Of a DNA stretch of 64,000 nucleotides, positions 23,530 through 36,689 are shown piece after piece. Where the stretch lies: positions 52,687,274-52,751,273 of the forward strand of contig NW_020312848.1 in assembly GCF_003265705.1 (NCBI RefSeq), given 5' to 3'. Made by a program: the position numbers and the translations under genes. Origin of the DNA: Callorhinus ursinus (taxonomy: Eukaryota > Chordata > Mammalia > Carnivora > Otariidae). The number at the start of each line of letters is the position of its first letter. The first letter of the stretch is position 1. The notes beneath the pieces were generated by a model. The model was given only the letters and a program-made list of their open reading frames with translations, ran no database searches and was not told where the DNA came from.

Positions 23530-25846
23530 CCTTTCCATACATGGAAGGCATTTTGCGTGTAGTGTGCATCCTTTATCACATTTAGAATCCCCATAATTTC
23601 TTTTAGACCATTTGGGTACTAGTTATGGAAATAGGGTTCATTGTTATTAGAGGGCTTCTTTAATCTAGTCGAAGGAAATCATGCAGTGTATGTGAATTAA
23701 ATTTCATCATGACAGTCTTAGTAGAATAAAAAAAGCATAGCTGAAACAGTGAAGGAAACCGGTTAAGTCTCTGACCAGGAAGAGTTTGTCTCAGGTTGTT
23801 TTAAGAACGATGAAACTGAGGTCCAGTTTCAATAGGTTAGTGGCAACATCCAAATTAGAATTCATGTCTTCAGACTTACAGAACTGCACTTTGTGTAATA
23901 TTACATTTTAAAAACACCTATTCTGATTATTTCTAAATATGCCTGTATAGTTAATTTAAAAGTAAAAAATATAAATAATAAACATACATTTTTGGCCATA
24001 TAGTATCTATGAATAGGGTAACTAACACTTTTTTCCCATAGAAATTTTTTTGTTCTGTGTAAATACGCAAACCAGTGACTGTCAGTTGATAACATACAGA
24101 AAAAATACTTTCAGGGAAGGCTTTCAGGATGACCAACAAAACAATTCCAGCTCCCCTGAAATGTCACTCTATCCAATGACTTTGTAATTCATTTTATTTC
24201 ACTGAAACAATGTGATGTGCTATAATAAGAATTCAATCTGTTGTGGTATTATTGCCTGAGAATATTCATCAGACTCACAAGCTTAGAGCGATTAGGTCTG
24301 TCTTCAGAGCTTTTCAGACTCCCTTTTCCTATTAACTTATCCCTGATGTGGTATTTACTCTTTAGAAATGCCTTTTTATTTCATAGACTTAAAATAGCTG
24401 TTTGTATTATTCATCCCACGGTGCCATTTATTTCGTCAGCAGGAATCACGACCTTTGTTTTGTGTTTTTTCTTCTATTACTTTGGTGGGTACACGAGACT
24501 GAGTCTTTGGGCTTTTGAGGGCAATGTGGGGTGAGCAGCCTTGGTTTTGTGGCCTCTGATTTGCCCTTCCGCAGGCATCCACTCAAAAATGGATTTATTC
24601 AAATTCCTTATACCACAATATCCTGGAAAATCTTAATTTTATGGTATATCCCTTACAGAGAGGAAGCACTAACAATTTCAAATCTGTACAATGATGATGA
24701 GGAAACAGAAATAGAAGATTGCATTTTTCATTTGCTTTCTTTTAAAGTGAATGCAGTATAATTGTATCAGAATTTCTCAAAAATAATGCTCACTAGTAAT
24801 TTTCAAATAATATAGAAATTTAAAGTGAAAGCAATACAAATTTAGAAGCATGCAATTTTTTAAAAGCAAAATCAGTAAAGAAATATCTGTACTGGTCTCG
24901 GTTATTCAAAACATTCATTTGAATCTCTTGACCCAAAAACCATTGCCTATTATTGCTGATGTATTTGGCATTGACATGATGGAGTCAGGCTAGTATTAGT
25001 TTTTAGCCCTTTTATGAAAGGATGGCAGGTGAATTGTGGAAAGGATTGGTAGAGCTAGTCCTAGAGAAATAACAGGTGTTTATAAATTTTTCTGCTTTCC
25101 AAAGAGGCTAATTTCTCCATTATCTTATTCCCACTGCAGTGTTGGCTTGTTCAAGGTTCAAAATTGAAAACCCACTTGACTATCGAGTAGGACCAAAGCC
25201 ACCAGTGGGTCACTCTCAGTCTCCCTGGCCCATTGTGCTATAATACCATTCTCAGTGAATTCACTCCACCCACAGGTGGAATGAACAAGCCTCTCCTAGG
25301 CTTGTCCAGCACTGCCCATATTTATGGACAAGGTGGCTTTGGGGTAAATATTTCTAAGCCAAAAACAGAAACCCATGCTGTCCTCCTGTTTTTGGCAACT
25401 GTCCTTGCAATTTAAAAACCAATGCTAATCAAATCAATAATAATTCATTTCTTTCCTACTAAGTATAGAATATCCCAAATCACACATTCCTCATAAATGA
25501 ATACTCTTGCTATATTGCTGAAACTTGACTTTTACCAGGAAGCCTGGGGAGCTAGCCAGCAAAATGACTTCACTGAATCACTGCACAGACATCGTATTCC
25601 CACCTGTTGGGAACCACTATAAGCTTAGAAGCTAATGGTCTCATTTCCCCAGCAGTGCCTGTTATCTGTGAAATGCAGTTTGATGATAGAACTGATCCTT
25701 TGCTGAAGTTAAGATACCCAGAATTCAGTGCTTTCTGGGAGGATGGAGCATTTGCTTTTCTGATTTGGGAAATAAGCTACTTCAGGTATGAATCTATGGG
25801 ATGATTTTGTTTTCTTTAATCATTAACATTTAAAAGTGAGGGTAAG
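23530..25846. other. intergenic, unique
   Basis: AT-rich. Frames at 24241-24534, 24531-24761, 25233-25415 and 25607-25804 show no recognisable domain and no matching splice signals that I can defend. No repeat recognised. Confidence 0.4.
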
Positions 25847-26030
25847 GGGTGCCTGCGTGGCTCAGTGGGTTAAGTGTTTGCCTTCGGCTTGGGTCATGAT
25901 CTTGGGGTCGTGGGATCGAGCCTCCCGTCAGGCTCCCTGCTCAGTGGGGAGTCTGCTTCTCCCTCTCCCTCTGCCACTCCCCCCTGCTTCTGCTCTCTCT
26001 CTCTCAAATAAATAAATAAAATCTTTTTTA
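25847..26030 (+). mobile_element. Can-SINE
   Basis: Head 'ggtgcctgcgtggctcagtg', 'gtcatgatcttggggtcgtg', CT tract, AAATAAATAAATAAAATC tail. Flanks 'aaaagtgagggt' and 'aaaaatgagggt' are an imperfect target-site duplication. Confidence 0.95.
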
Positions 26031-27330
26031 AAAATGAGGGTGAAAACATTAGTTATGGCAATAATTTTTAAGTGGTAAAATTCTTTTTGGAGTTGAGATA
26101 ATCAATTTTTCAGATTAGGAAAACGTGTATAAAAACTACTACTAGTGTTCTATATGAAACAGATACTGTGTGTTTTATTCATTACTATATCATTGCACTG
26201 AACATGTAGAGTGGAACATAGTAGGTGGTACATAAGCATTTGTTGAATGAATGAATAAATGAATGAATTCTCTTGAAAACTGACTTACAATAATTAAAAC
26301 ATTCTTTTTTATGATCCCTCCTTAAGAAATAAACCACAAGCCACGTTCGGTTAGCTGAAAAGAGAAAAACATAACTGTTGGTTATTCTGGGTTAATAAAA
26401 TAAAGGGTTATAATTATTTGTCTCTGACTCTTAGAATTATTTAACTTTCAAAAGAAACTTTAAACTAAAGGTTTTAGTTTTTTTTTTAAAGTACGAGTTG
26501 TAGAAATGGGCTTATGTAGACATATGCCCAATTTTTTCTTTTCTTAAATAATTATAAATCAAGAAATGTAGTCATTCAGTTTTATTTATCACTGATAAAT
26601 ACCCAGAGTATTAATTTCTCTGAGAAGCTAATGAGATTTAAAGTCTCTCTTACTCCTATGTCCAACTGACACACAAATTGTCCTCATTTATTTTGATTTA
26701 AAATAACTTGATCATTATAACAATAATTTAACAAAATAGGTGCCCTCACACACCAAATTCAACAACATTTATGTTATTGTTAACAGCCTATTATACATTT
26801 GAAATGAAACAAAATTATTCTAAAGTATACTTGAATATACATTAAAAATTCAGTTGCTATTAGAAGATTAATATTCTTAGCACATAAAAAAATAGAAGTA
26901 AAATTATAGGGTTATATTCCTAATGGTATTTCAGAAAGATTTATAATCACGGCATTTGATCATCTGATAAAAATTAGGTTACTCTAGAATACATTTTACA
27001 AGTTTATTTTAATTATTGGGGAAGTATACCAATGTTAAAACAATATTTATTTGCACTTGATAAGCCTAACTCTTGTTCTTGATCTTGTTCTTAGTGATGT
27101 AAAATACATTAGATTAGTGTATCCTGAAAAAAAATTTCATTACACTTTAAGTAATTTCGAAGTGATGATGTTTTTAAAGTTGTGATGAGTTACCTATCAG
27201 ATTCTAATTTAAATCCTTACTGTAGCATAGATAAGAGATATCCTTGATTAATACAATGTGTTCAGCTGTGAATATTGTCCAATGTGAAGAATATTTCAAA
27301 ATAAAAATGTCTTTAAAAATTTGCAGATAT
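26031..27330. other. intergenic with short L2 end
   Basis: About 26185-26275 is a sense L2 3' tip ('agcatttgttgaatgaatga'). The rest is AT-rich and unassigned. Confidence 0.45.
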
Positions 27331-27331
27331 A

Positions 27332-27508
27332 GGGGCATCTGGGTGGTTCAGATAGTTAAGCGTTTGCCCTTGGCTCCCTCCCCCGCATCAGGCTCCCTGC
27401 TAAGTGGGGGTTCTGCTTCTCCCTCTCCCTCTCCCTCTGTGCCCTCCCCCCCATACGCACATGCGCACATGCTCTTTTTCCCTCAAATAAATGAAGAAAA
27501 TCTTTTTA
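27332..27508 (+). mobile_element. Can-SINE with internal deletion
   Basis: Head 'ggggcatctgggtggttcag' runs from 'cccttggctc' straight to 'atcaggctccctgc', so the usual 'aggtcatgatc...gatcgagcc' segment (about 35-40 bp) is missing. Duplication tttaaaaatttgcagatatagg-like at left, with one mismatch at right ('aaaaatgtgcagatatagg'). Confidence 0.93.
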
Positions 27509-27548
27509 AAAATGTGCAGATATAGGTTCAACATTGCTTAGCATGTTT

Positions 27549-27743
27549 TTTTTAAGATTTTATTTATTTATTTGAGAGAGAGCATGAGATAGAGAGAGAG
27601 AGAGAGCATGAGGCGGGGAGGGTCAGAGAAAGAAGCAGACTCCCTGCTGAGCAGGGAGCCCAATGCGGGATCGATCCCAAGACTCCAGGATCATGACCTG
27701 AGCCGAAGGCAGCCACTTAACCAACTGAGCCACCTAGGCACCC
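27549..27743 (-). mobile_element. Can-SINE
   Basis: Antisense copy 40 bp from the previous SINE. Duplication ttgcttagcatgttt at 27534-27548 and 27744-27758. Confidence 0.96.
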
Positions 27744-27759
27744 TTGCTTAGCATGTTTA

Positions 27760-30700
27760 TATTAAAATTGCAGAGCTATATAAATAAAACATCACATAGC
27801 CTTTCTGATTATATGGGCCATTTGTGTAAAACTGATCACAAGGAAGACAAGTGAGAAAGTGTGAATAGTTCAAAATTCATTACCACTAAAGAAAACTTTA
27901 AAGATCACTGGCTTTCAGATTAATAGTATATTCACTTACAAAAGGAAGGGCGAGATTATCTAGATTTTGATTATAGATTCTTTCTCTCTCTTCCTGTTTT
28001 GGGGAAATAACATTTGAATTAACATCTCAACTTGGACAAGGACAAAGAGATTTCTAATAAAAAATTTCTAAAATTAAGATTTTTCTCTTCTGTTCTTTTA
28101 TGTAAATAATATTTCTACATTTTAAGCATTTTATTAATTGCCTAGTAGTAAGATAGGGTTCTTTTGTGGGGGTAGAAAATAGATGACAAGGCCCATGAGC
28201 TTACAATCTTACTAGAGAAACCTGAAGCAGTCAGAGAACACCATTATATCAAGTAAAACCACACACAGATTAAATATGATCGAGGCATGCAGATAAACAA
28301 GAAATTAATGTGGGTCAAAGTGATCAAAGGTGAAGCTTGAGTGGACTTATGGATTGAGTCGGATATCTTGTGGTGTAAGTATGTGCCTGTATATTGGGAG
28401 AGGTGTCTGTGTGTATTTATGTGGCGTTGATAAGGAATGTAAAATGGAAAAGAATGAGAGAAGAATATAGATAGATGAGAGCATTGCTTTATCATAAAAG
28501 GTCTTCATAAAGAGTTTTGAATTTGATCTTATGTACACAATAGAGAGATGTTGCAGGTTCTTAAATAGTGGGGTCAATTTCTAAACCACTTAAAATATTA
28601 GTCCCATTCTTTCTTCCTATGACTTTCAAACTTCTCAAACTTTCTCACTAATGAAATTTTTTTTTTTTTCTGGTGTCAGTTTTTCCCATCCCTGGAACCA
28701 CCTTACCCATCCCTCTCAATTCTTTATGTGACTTCCCTTTGGTCATTACATACCTATGTCCTGCTGTATCTTGGTTTCTGCTACTAATGAAGAAATGTAT
28801 TTAACTGTCTTCTGCCATACAGAAACATCTAAGGAGGAAGTTAAGTCTGTAATTTCCTTTGTATTTCCCCTCTGTACATTATAATGAACTTAATATTTGA
28901 ACTTTGAACTTTATATTTGAATATATATAATGAACTTTATATTTATATAATGAACTCTATAATTGACCATTAATATCAATATAAGTATAGTTTTAGTTGG
29001 TTGAAAACAGAATAGTTTTTAGTTGAATATTTATGAGGATGTTTTATCATATACATACAATTTAAGTCTGTCTTAAAATTACAACACAGAGCAAATATTC
29101 TCTAGCAAAACTCAATACACTAGAAAAATGTCTTTCTCTTTCATTTTTTTCTTCTTGAAAATGATGTTTTCTCATGCCCATGATGGAAATACAAAGCACT
29201 GGAGCTCTGGCACTGCAGAAAATGCTCAAGACCTTCCAGGCATAACAAATAATAGCACCACTGAGAAGAACACAGGTTCTTTCTGCATCAGGGAACTGAG
29301 TGGCATCATATCGAAAAGCACCGATGCAATAATTGTACAGAATTCCCAAAGCACTGTGAGTGTATCAGAGCCACGTAAACATAGGAACATTTGTTTCCTT
29401 GAATTATGAATTCTAGGATGCATGAATATTTTCCCCATATTACCTACTAAATTCTTTATTAGTAGCTAAGAGTTACTACCATGATAAGAATGTTATCTTT
29501 TCTAGTTCATTCTCTTGAAAGTCAACAAGCCACCAGACTCAAAATATATTTAAAAAGGGTGTTTTGGTAACTAACTAGTTTTGTTGTTGCAAATCGGAAA
29601 TTGTAAGTAAAAATGCACCATTAATTATAGCCATTTAAATCTAAGCGTAGGGTGTGATTAAAAATAATAGGAAAACACTTTTGTACTGGGTGGAATTTAA
29701 AAACCAAAGTCTTCATGCATGTAAAGCATAACAAAAACAACTGCAAAAAGAAAACCAGATTTCTGTTCATTTTACAAGTCTTTAAGACTAAAACCTCAGC
29801 CAAACCAGATTCAATAACAAGGTTTATTAAGCACCCAGTACAACTCCTTGTATCAAAGTAGATGCTTCTTAAATATCTATTCAAAAATGGATCATTCTAT
29901 AATTACAAACTGTGGAGGTACTAAAATATCTTCCTAAATTTTGTTTCATATATTTGCAACAGGAACTTGAAATAAATTTGGTGCCCTTTAGAAGAAATCC
30001 ATGAATTATTTATAATTAAGAATAGAACATAAAAAGGAATAACAGGGCCCAAATATCTATAATTTGGTTATTTGAAATGAAAGCAGAGCATCAAGTCTGT
30101 CTGATTAAAATTGAAAATGCTATTACGAATAAAGCAAGAGCCCTATGAAAGAATACTTTAATATGCTATAGATATTCTCTAGTGTTGATGTCAACAAGCT
30201 GGGTTCAGGTTGGGCCTACAACTGCTTAGGTATGATCCTGGTTCATTGAAATACTGTACATGGCAAGTGGCTCTCTGTGGACCACGGGTCATCCGTGGGG
30301 AAGCTATGTTTGTTAGAAATAACCATGTCATTAATGTCCTTAGGGTATCAGTGACCCAGATGGACAAACCATAGATTTTTCCAAGCTGGAGGAACTTTAG
30401 AGATCAACATCTTCATTATACACTTGAGGGAACTAAGAGGTCAAGTGAATTGACTGCAGCCTGAAGCTGGTCAGCAGCTTAGCTCCTGACACCCAGGCCA
30501 GCACCCCTTCTCTTTTTCATGCTACACAAGATAACTAAATAAAAACTATGTTTACCGAGATTGCAAACAGCACCAAACTGGAGTAGGGGGTGACAGCAAC
30601 TGTTACTTTAGTAGATGAAATCACTTTGGTAAAATTACTGGTAAAGTAAGAGGTCAAATAAAAAGACTGAAGCTCAGTTGGGATGAATGTAGGGGGGAGT

Positions 30701-31345
30701 TCAAGTGGGCAAAGCAACAGCTTTAAAAAATGCAGTGAAGGATGGCCAGATGTGTAAACAACGGACTATGAGTCAATAGTTAGAGACTAGTCAGTAGTCA
30801 ATAGTTAGAGGCTACAGAAGCCTCTGGAGAGGTTTCAGAGTAGGGAAATTTAAATGCTGGTAGTTGGAAAACGGCTGGGAATGGTCATCCTAGAAGGTGG
30901 ATCTTTAAAGGGAGACTTGACCACTTGACACAAAGCAAGACTCCATGAAAGGCTTTTCCCCAGCCTGCGGTAATCATCCACTTAAAATCTCCACTTAGTG
31001 TAGACTGGAACCAAACCGATTTAGGACTGGAGAATATGAACCAGATCTAAGAGAAATTCTCCACGCAGCATGAGTTGGGTCTCCCACTTTAAACCTGAGT
31101 GATGTAATTTGAGCAATGTCCTTCTAAAAAGTCATTTGAAAGATGAGGTGGATTCTCCTATTTCCGCAGTAATATGATCCTCTGTGAAAGCAGTCAACTA
31201 CTGTTCTTTGCTTCCTCTAGATTCTCGGTGTGCAAATGCGGGGAAGAGCAAGGTGAAGCTATGGTCTGAGGCTGCCGCTCTGTTTGGGCTTTAACTTCCG
31301 CTCCCATTAGTCAGTCTCTGACCTTCCCAGTGATTGTGTGGAAAT
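27760..31345. other. intergenic, mostly unique
   Basis: About 28150-28620 is purine-rich and loosely L2-like in complement. 28880-28965 holds degenerate tandem repeats. 29128-29409 is an ATG-started frame of 93 codons without a recognised domain (see findings). About 30360-30500 resembles an old MIR-type SINE. No supported gene. Confidence 0.45.
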
Positions 31346-31349
31346 CCAC

Positions 31350-31620
31350 AGTAGCAGCAGCAACAAAAGCCAACATTTATGGAATGCTCACTCCAGCCTG
31401 GGTACTGTGCTAAGTGCTTTACATCCATGTTTGCCTAGTGCTAACTTGTGTCCGTGACTTAACTTCTCTGGGCTTCAGTTTCTTCGTTTATAAAGTATGG
31501 ATCATAATAGCATCTACTCATTGTGAAAACCAAACGAGCTAATATATGAAAAGTGTTTAGAACAATCTCTGGCACATAGTAAGTACTTAATAATCGTTTG
31601 TTATCATTATTTTATCTATT
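31350..31620. mobile_element. MIR-type SINE fragments, both orientations
   Basis: 31360-31425 reads as the start of an antisense MIR ('gtactgtgctaagtgcttta'). 31430-31615 reads as sense MIR ('tgacttaacttctctgggct', 'gtttagaacaatctctggca'). Confidence 0.65.
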
Positions 31621-31622
31621 TT

Positions 31623-31731
31623 TTTAAGATTTTATTTTTAAGTAATCTCTATACCCAACATGGGGCTTGAACTCATAACCCCGAGATGAAGAGTCGCACG
31701 CTCCACCAACTGAGCCAGCCAGACACCCCTA
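31623..31731 (-). mobile_element. old tRNA-Lys-type SINE fragment
   Basis: 'aagattttatttttaagtaa', 'catggggcttgaactcataa', 'agagtcgcacgctccaccaa', 'ctgagccagccagacacccc': the complement of the tRNA-derived half of a Can-SINE of the older type without the CT-rich body. It interrupts an antisense MIR. Confidence 0.85.
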
Positions 31732-31734
31732 TTC

Positions 31735-31960
31735 GATCTATTTTTATTATACTATCTCATGTAATCTTCAAGCAACTCTTTAAAAGTAATGATTGCTACT
31801 ACTTACCACCCCCACCCCTGCCATGCCAGATAAGCAAATTGAGACTCAAAGAGTTTAATTAACTTGTTCAAAATCATAAAGCTAGTAAACTAAGGACAGA
31901 GTAAGGACTTAAACGTTCAAGTCTTGTGCTTTTGAACCTCTGCACCACACTGCCCCTCCC
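31735..31960 (-). mobile_element. MIR SINE, antisense
   Basis: 'actatctcatgtaatcttca', 'aagcaaattgagactcaaag', 'aaaatcataaagctagtaaa': complement of MIR. Confidence 0.75.
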
Positions 31961-32084
31961 CTTGCAGGGACCTAAGCTCCAGCCACACAACATTAAATTT
32001 CTCTGAATAGTGAATTCCTAATGTTGAACACATCATGAGCTTCAGAATCTCTTTGCCTTTTGCTCATTTTATCATTTCCTCTGT

Positions 32085-32310
32085 CTGCAATGGCTTTCCC
32101 AACTTTGTCAGGCAGATGAAATTAAAATGATCCTTCAAGACTGAGTTCAGTTGCCACCTTTCCTGTCTCACCTTCCTTCTGCTATCTTCACAGAGTTAAT
32201 TGCTTGTCTGTGTTTCTTTAACGCTAATCTCTCACAGCACTTATCACATTGTCTCATAATTTGTTTGTATCTCTGCTGCTAGATGGTGAGCTATGAGAGA
32301 GCTGGTAAAA
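32085..32310 (+). mobile_element. LINE-2 3' part
   Basis: 'tctgtctgcaatggctttcc', 'ttcaagactgagttcagttg', 'cacagcacttatcacattgt': sense L2 3' region. Confidence 0.8.
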
Positions 32311-32319
32311 AGTAAAATT

Positions 32320-32470
32320 TATTTAAGATGCCAGACTCTCTCCTAAGGGCTTCACAAGGATGCACTCACTGAATCCTCTCAATAACCCCAGGATGTTTGT
32401 ACTATCATCTCCTTTTTCTTGATGAAGCACAGAAAAGTTAAGTAACTTGCCCAAGATCATACGTGTTGTA
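32320..32470 (-). mobile_element. MIR SINE, antisense
   Basis: 'tcactgaatcctctcaataa', 'agaaaagttaagtaacttgc', 'ccaagatcatacgtg': complement of MIR. Confidence 0.75.
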
Positions 32471-32479
32471 GGCACACAA

Positions 32480-35400
32480 TAAACGATTGTTGAATTGAAT
32501 TATGTCTAAGGAAAATGCTTACTAAAAATGACCTAACTTCCTTTTTTCCCTAGAGAAAATGAATCTCTCAATTCAACATTTTTTCCCCCTGATGGAGGAG
32601 AAACAGACAAACTCTTCTTCCTTCATCTAGTCAGATTTTTCTTTCTTAAAGCTATGAAAAGAAACAACTAATTAACTTTAAGCTAGTTGAAGCTCGACTG
32701 TCAATTCAGCTTTAAAGTTTTTAAATATTATAATACAGTTTTCCAAGTATTATAATAACTTACTTCCTCATCCCATGATCTTGAATACCCATATCAGTTA
32801 AACGTTTTTTTATTGTCTATTCAAAAGCCCATAAACCAAGATGTACATTACAATATCAATTTTAATATTTGTGTCAAGAATCTATTATTTTTCTAAACAC
32901 ACAGAGGGGGAAAAAAAAAAAAGAAATTGCTTTCTGCCTCCAAGCCAAGCTTGAAAACTTGTGTCTTTCTGAGGATGATGTTGTCCAGTGGCACCAAAAG
33001 GAACTAGGAGCTGGTTGTGAATGTCAAGTGTGAATAATTCCAAGTCCCATACCATCTGTGGCGTTTTTGAGACCTTTTTCTACAATTACTCAAAGGTAAA
33101 CACATTCTCTTTGCTTTCTTCCAGGGCTTTTATAGGATTCCAGCCCTTGTATCAACTGCCTGATCTGGTGGGAGGAAAACTGGCTTTAAAAGCCATTTAA
33201 TCCAAAGGGTTTGCGTAACTCATGGACATCATCCCCTTGGCAAAAGGAGATGATATAAAAGCTCCTTTTCCATTTTAAAAACCAGGTCTTATTTATATAA
33301 GCCTTTTATAAAGTTAAAGCCTCTTGGTCTTAATATATTTTTTAGGACCTGTTACATTGCAGTATAAGGCAAACAGCCAAAAAAAAAAAAAAAAGTCCCT
33401 CTGTTGCTCGAGTTCTCAATAACTATAACTTATTTGACTGTTTGACTAATGGCAAAAAAAAAATCCAGTCAATTATGAGACTAATTATGAGCTTGTGCCT
33501 CAAAATGAAGCAATTCTATTATTTTAATATGGTGTAAAAAAGAGTTTCTGAGGAAATTGGGGAAATCACAGAACACTAGCATGCCCAGATTTGACAACAA
33601 TAAAAAAAAAAGTCAACAATAAACAATTATCCTAGTAGACCCTGCAATTTCCATTCAAAACATTTAGAAGAGAATATTCACAAACATGAAAATGATGTAT
33701 TTTTACATAGAAAAATAAACTCATGAGGTTTGGGAATTGTAAATAACCCACAATTCTGGCAACAATCTACCTTAAATAATGTGTTTAACCAGTATTTGGA
33801 ACATTAACATTTATCATCTTATTTTCTTTCTTTTCTTTTTAATATGGAATCAATATAAACTGGTTTTTGTTTGTTTGGATAACAAGGTGGAGCAAAATAA
33901 AAAATGAAACAAAATAAATTTATCTAATGGTGAACACACAGAAGTGAAGTTTTGGTTCTGTTTACAAACTGTCCTATAGTAATCCCTGTTGCAACACAAC
34001 TATTACATGGCTTAGCTGAAAAGAAACATGTCTCTATAATTGTAAAGATCTTTAATCGTATTTGCAATAGAAATAAATTTTAGAGGCCAAACAAACCTTT
34101 CAGATTATGGGCTTAAGGAGTTTTATGGTGTCTACAAAAAGCGGCATTAAAAACTTCACAGTGGCATGCTTTAGCAGTAAAAGATATGCACCCTGTTGCA
34201 CAGGTTATTCCCATCTTTGCTTGAGCACCATGGGAGGACACCAGGAGTTGGCTTCTTAGTGCCTTCTTTGATGACACTTTACCCAGGCATTCTCATGCTA
34301 CTTTGTAGGAAGGTATGAGTATGTAAGAAAAGACACCTCCAAGTTTCTTGAAGGAACTGAAATATCTCTCACGTAGACATGGACAGTCAGGACATGGGGT
34401 AATTTTAACACTCAGTTTTGCTGTTATTTTGTGTATAGCATTAACAACACGGGAACTTCGGTTCCCAAATGTAATGTGGTGATCCCTCTAAATGAAGTGT
34501 GAGCAGAATGGGAGGTTCCTTCTGAATTGAGGCAATATGATATATAAAAGATCCCGAGGAGTACTGGGAAAAGATATGAGGTAAGGCACTGAAGGAAAAA
34601 TGGGAGAACAGTCCATTTATGCCATTAATACCAAGTCCATCTTAGAAACGTTTACTATCATAACATTTGGAACTCGTTGCTGCTACATATTTAATTGTTG
34701 TTCCCACTAGACTAAGAAATCTTCATGAGAGACTGTTCTGTCTTGTTTTCCACTGTGCTCCCAGCACCAAGCCCAGGGCCCAATACATACTTGTTGAATG
34801 AATAAATAAATTAATAAGCAATTCAAGTAGCAGTCATGGAGGTAGAGATAAACGGATAAGTGGCCATATCCACGTGTTAGCAATGACAAATCATCTAACC
34901 TCTGAAAAATGCTGATATTGAAATCCAACCAGCTAACACTTGAAGGTGATTCAGTCAATAGGTTGTCCTACAAATAATTTTTTTCTAATTAGTGTGGTTA
35001 AATTTATGTTATTTAAATGGGGCCTCTGTGGGAAACTGGGCAAGTTACTCACCTCCTTTTGCCTCAGTTAATAGCTGCATAGGATTCCACAGTCAGACTG
35101 AATGCCTGGTTCCAGCCAGGCATCTCACAAATAAATCCACTGTGCACCAAAGGAACCAGATGAGGTAGTATAGACACATCCATGCAAACATATCATCACT
35201 ATTAAGGAAAACAATTTGAAGACTGTTCAGCTCAGGTGTAATTAGTCCAGGAGGGACGCATTATTATTGATAATGGGATAGGGAAGTTACACTCACCAGG
35301 GAAGTTAGACTCACCAGTGGGAATATTTGCAGGGGTTGAAAATTATTAACATTTTCAAGTTGAATTAGTTACCAACTGTTTTTAAATATTGAACATTGGA

Positions 35401-36689
35401 ATGGGTGCCAAAATAGATAATGTGATTTGGTCATTAAGACACAGAAGCAGACTTTTACAGGATTGCTACCATTGCTCATTGACTTACAAATGACATCAAT
35501 TAACTGGGGATGTATCTCACCCAGTGCTTGCCCCTTGACCTGAAATGCTAAGTTAGTCAAAAGGAAGCTTAAGTAAAAGTCATGACGACTCTGCATTATT
35601 CACTGATCACTTACCAAAGCTGTTGGAATCTGTTATTCCAAATAGCTAGGTAAGGTCAGGCAATCTCATTTGGCTCTTGCTCTTGACTCCTCAATCCCCC
35701 ACCTTCAATCTATGCCTCAGTTTTCTTCTCTATGTTATGGAGGTTAGCGTTGATAATAGCTAATCTCTGGCTACAAGACAATCGCTGAACGTTCCACTGA
35801 TTGCTGGTGATACCTGAACCTCTAAGCAAAGTTCTCTATAAATATAATCATTGTAATTACACCTCTACTATAACTTTTTTTTTTGAGTTGGAAACAATGT
35901 TATCAGAATACGTTTTGCTAACATTTCCTTTATTGCATTTTGGATAATGATTTTAGTATCAACAAGGGGCCTTTATTGCTAGATTCAACTCCTGTTGTAC
36001 ATTAAACTTTGTCTCAGATCCAATCAACTTTGGTATAAAGTAAAATGAGGTCAAACACAGTGCTCACTAAATTATGGCTTGAGCTGTCCTCATATGAGCA
36101 AAACTGAATAGTTGCATATATAATTGACACATTCCAGTGATTTATTTTTCCTTATTTATATTTATATTGATATTCTCTTTACAGAAGTACTGTAGCAATA
36201 AAGAATTCTGTTCCATTAGATTCCTAATCTTATTTTTCAAGTACCAAACCAAACCAAACCAAACAAAAAACCCACAAATGAAAACAATGGAAAACAAAAA
36301 CAGTAACTTTTCTGGTTTTGTCATAATATTATTGTAAACCATTCTTCTTAGATGTTATATATTTAGAATCCAAAATTTCTGCAATGCTCCAAATTAAAAT
36401 GTGGTATTTATATTAAAATTTTGAACCATCAACTAAGCAGGTATGTATCTCTAAACATTACTGGTTTGTAAGAATAAATAGATAAATAATTATGATAAGC
36501 TACCAAATAATGCTTTTGTAGATAATATTGTCAGTTTATCAGCTTTAAGCTCCCTATCATTCGTGCATTTCCAGTTCCAAAACATAGTAGCTACAAAAAT
36601 AAAAAAGCAAAACCATAATAAAGCTAGTCTTCCTACTTTGTGCTTGCCTCCCAGGTCAAAAGAAATTGTTAATTGCCAAAAATGTAAAA
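32480..36689. other. intergenic, mostly unique; may include distal GPR85 3' UTR
   Basis: An L2 sense tip lies at about 34715-34805 ('gcccagggcccaatacatac', 'ttgttgaatgaataaataaa'). A-runs lie near 32910 and 33380, and a (CCAAA)n run at 36244-36264. A small tandem duplication is at 35281-35316. No coding gene. If GPR85 has a long 3' UTR, part of the right side would be transcribed on the minus strand; I cannot place its end. Confidence 0.4.
36244..36264 (+). repeat. (CCAAA)n short tandem repeat
   Basis: Four CCAAA units after 'gta'. Confidence 0.85.

Noticed and set aside
24241..24761. Adjacent frames of 97 and 76 codons on the plus strand
   Set aside because: Hydrophobic and aromatic composition typical of AT/T-rich DNA; no domain, no splice signals and no clear promoter.
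31623..31731. tRNA-Lys gene
   Set aside because: tRNA-like A and B box sequence is present, but it is the head of a SINE with mismatches and a SINE tail, as in all other Can-SINEs here.
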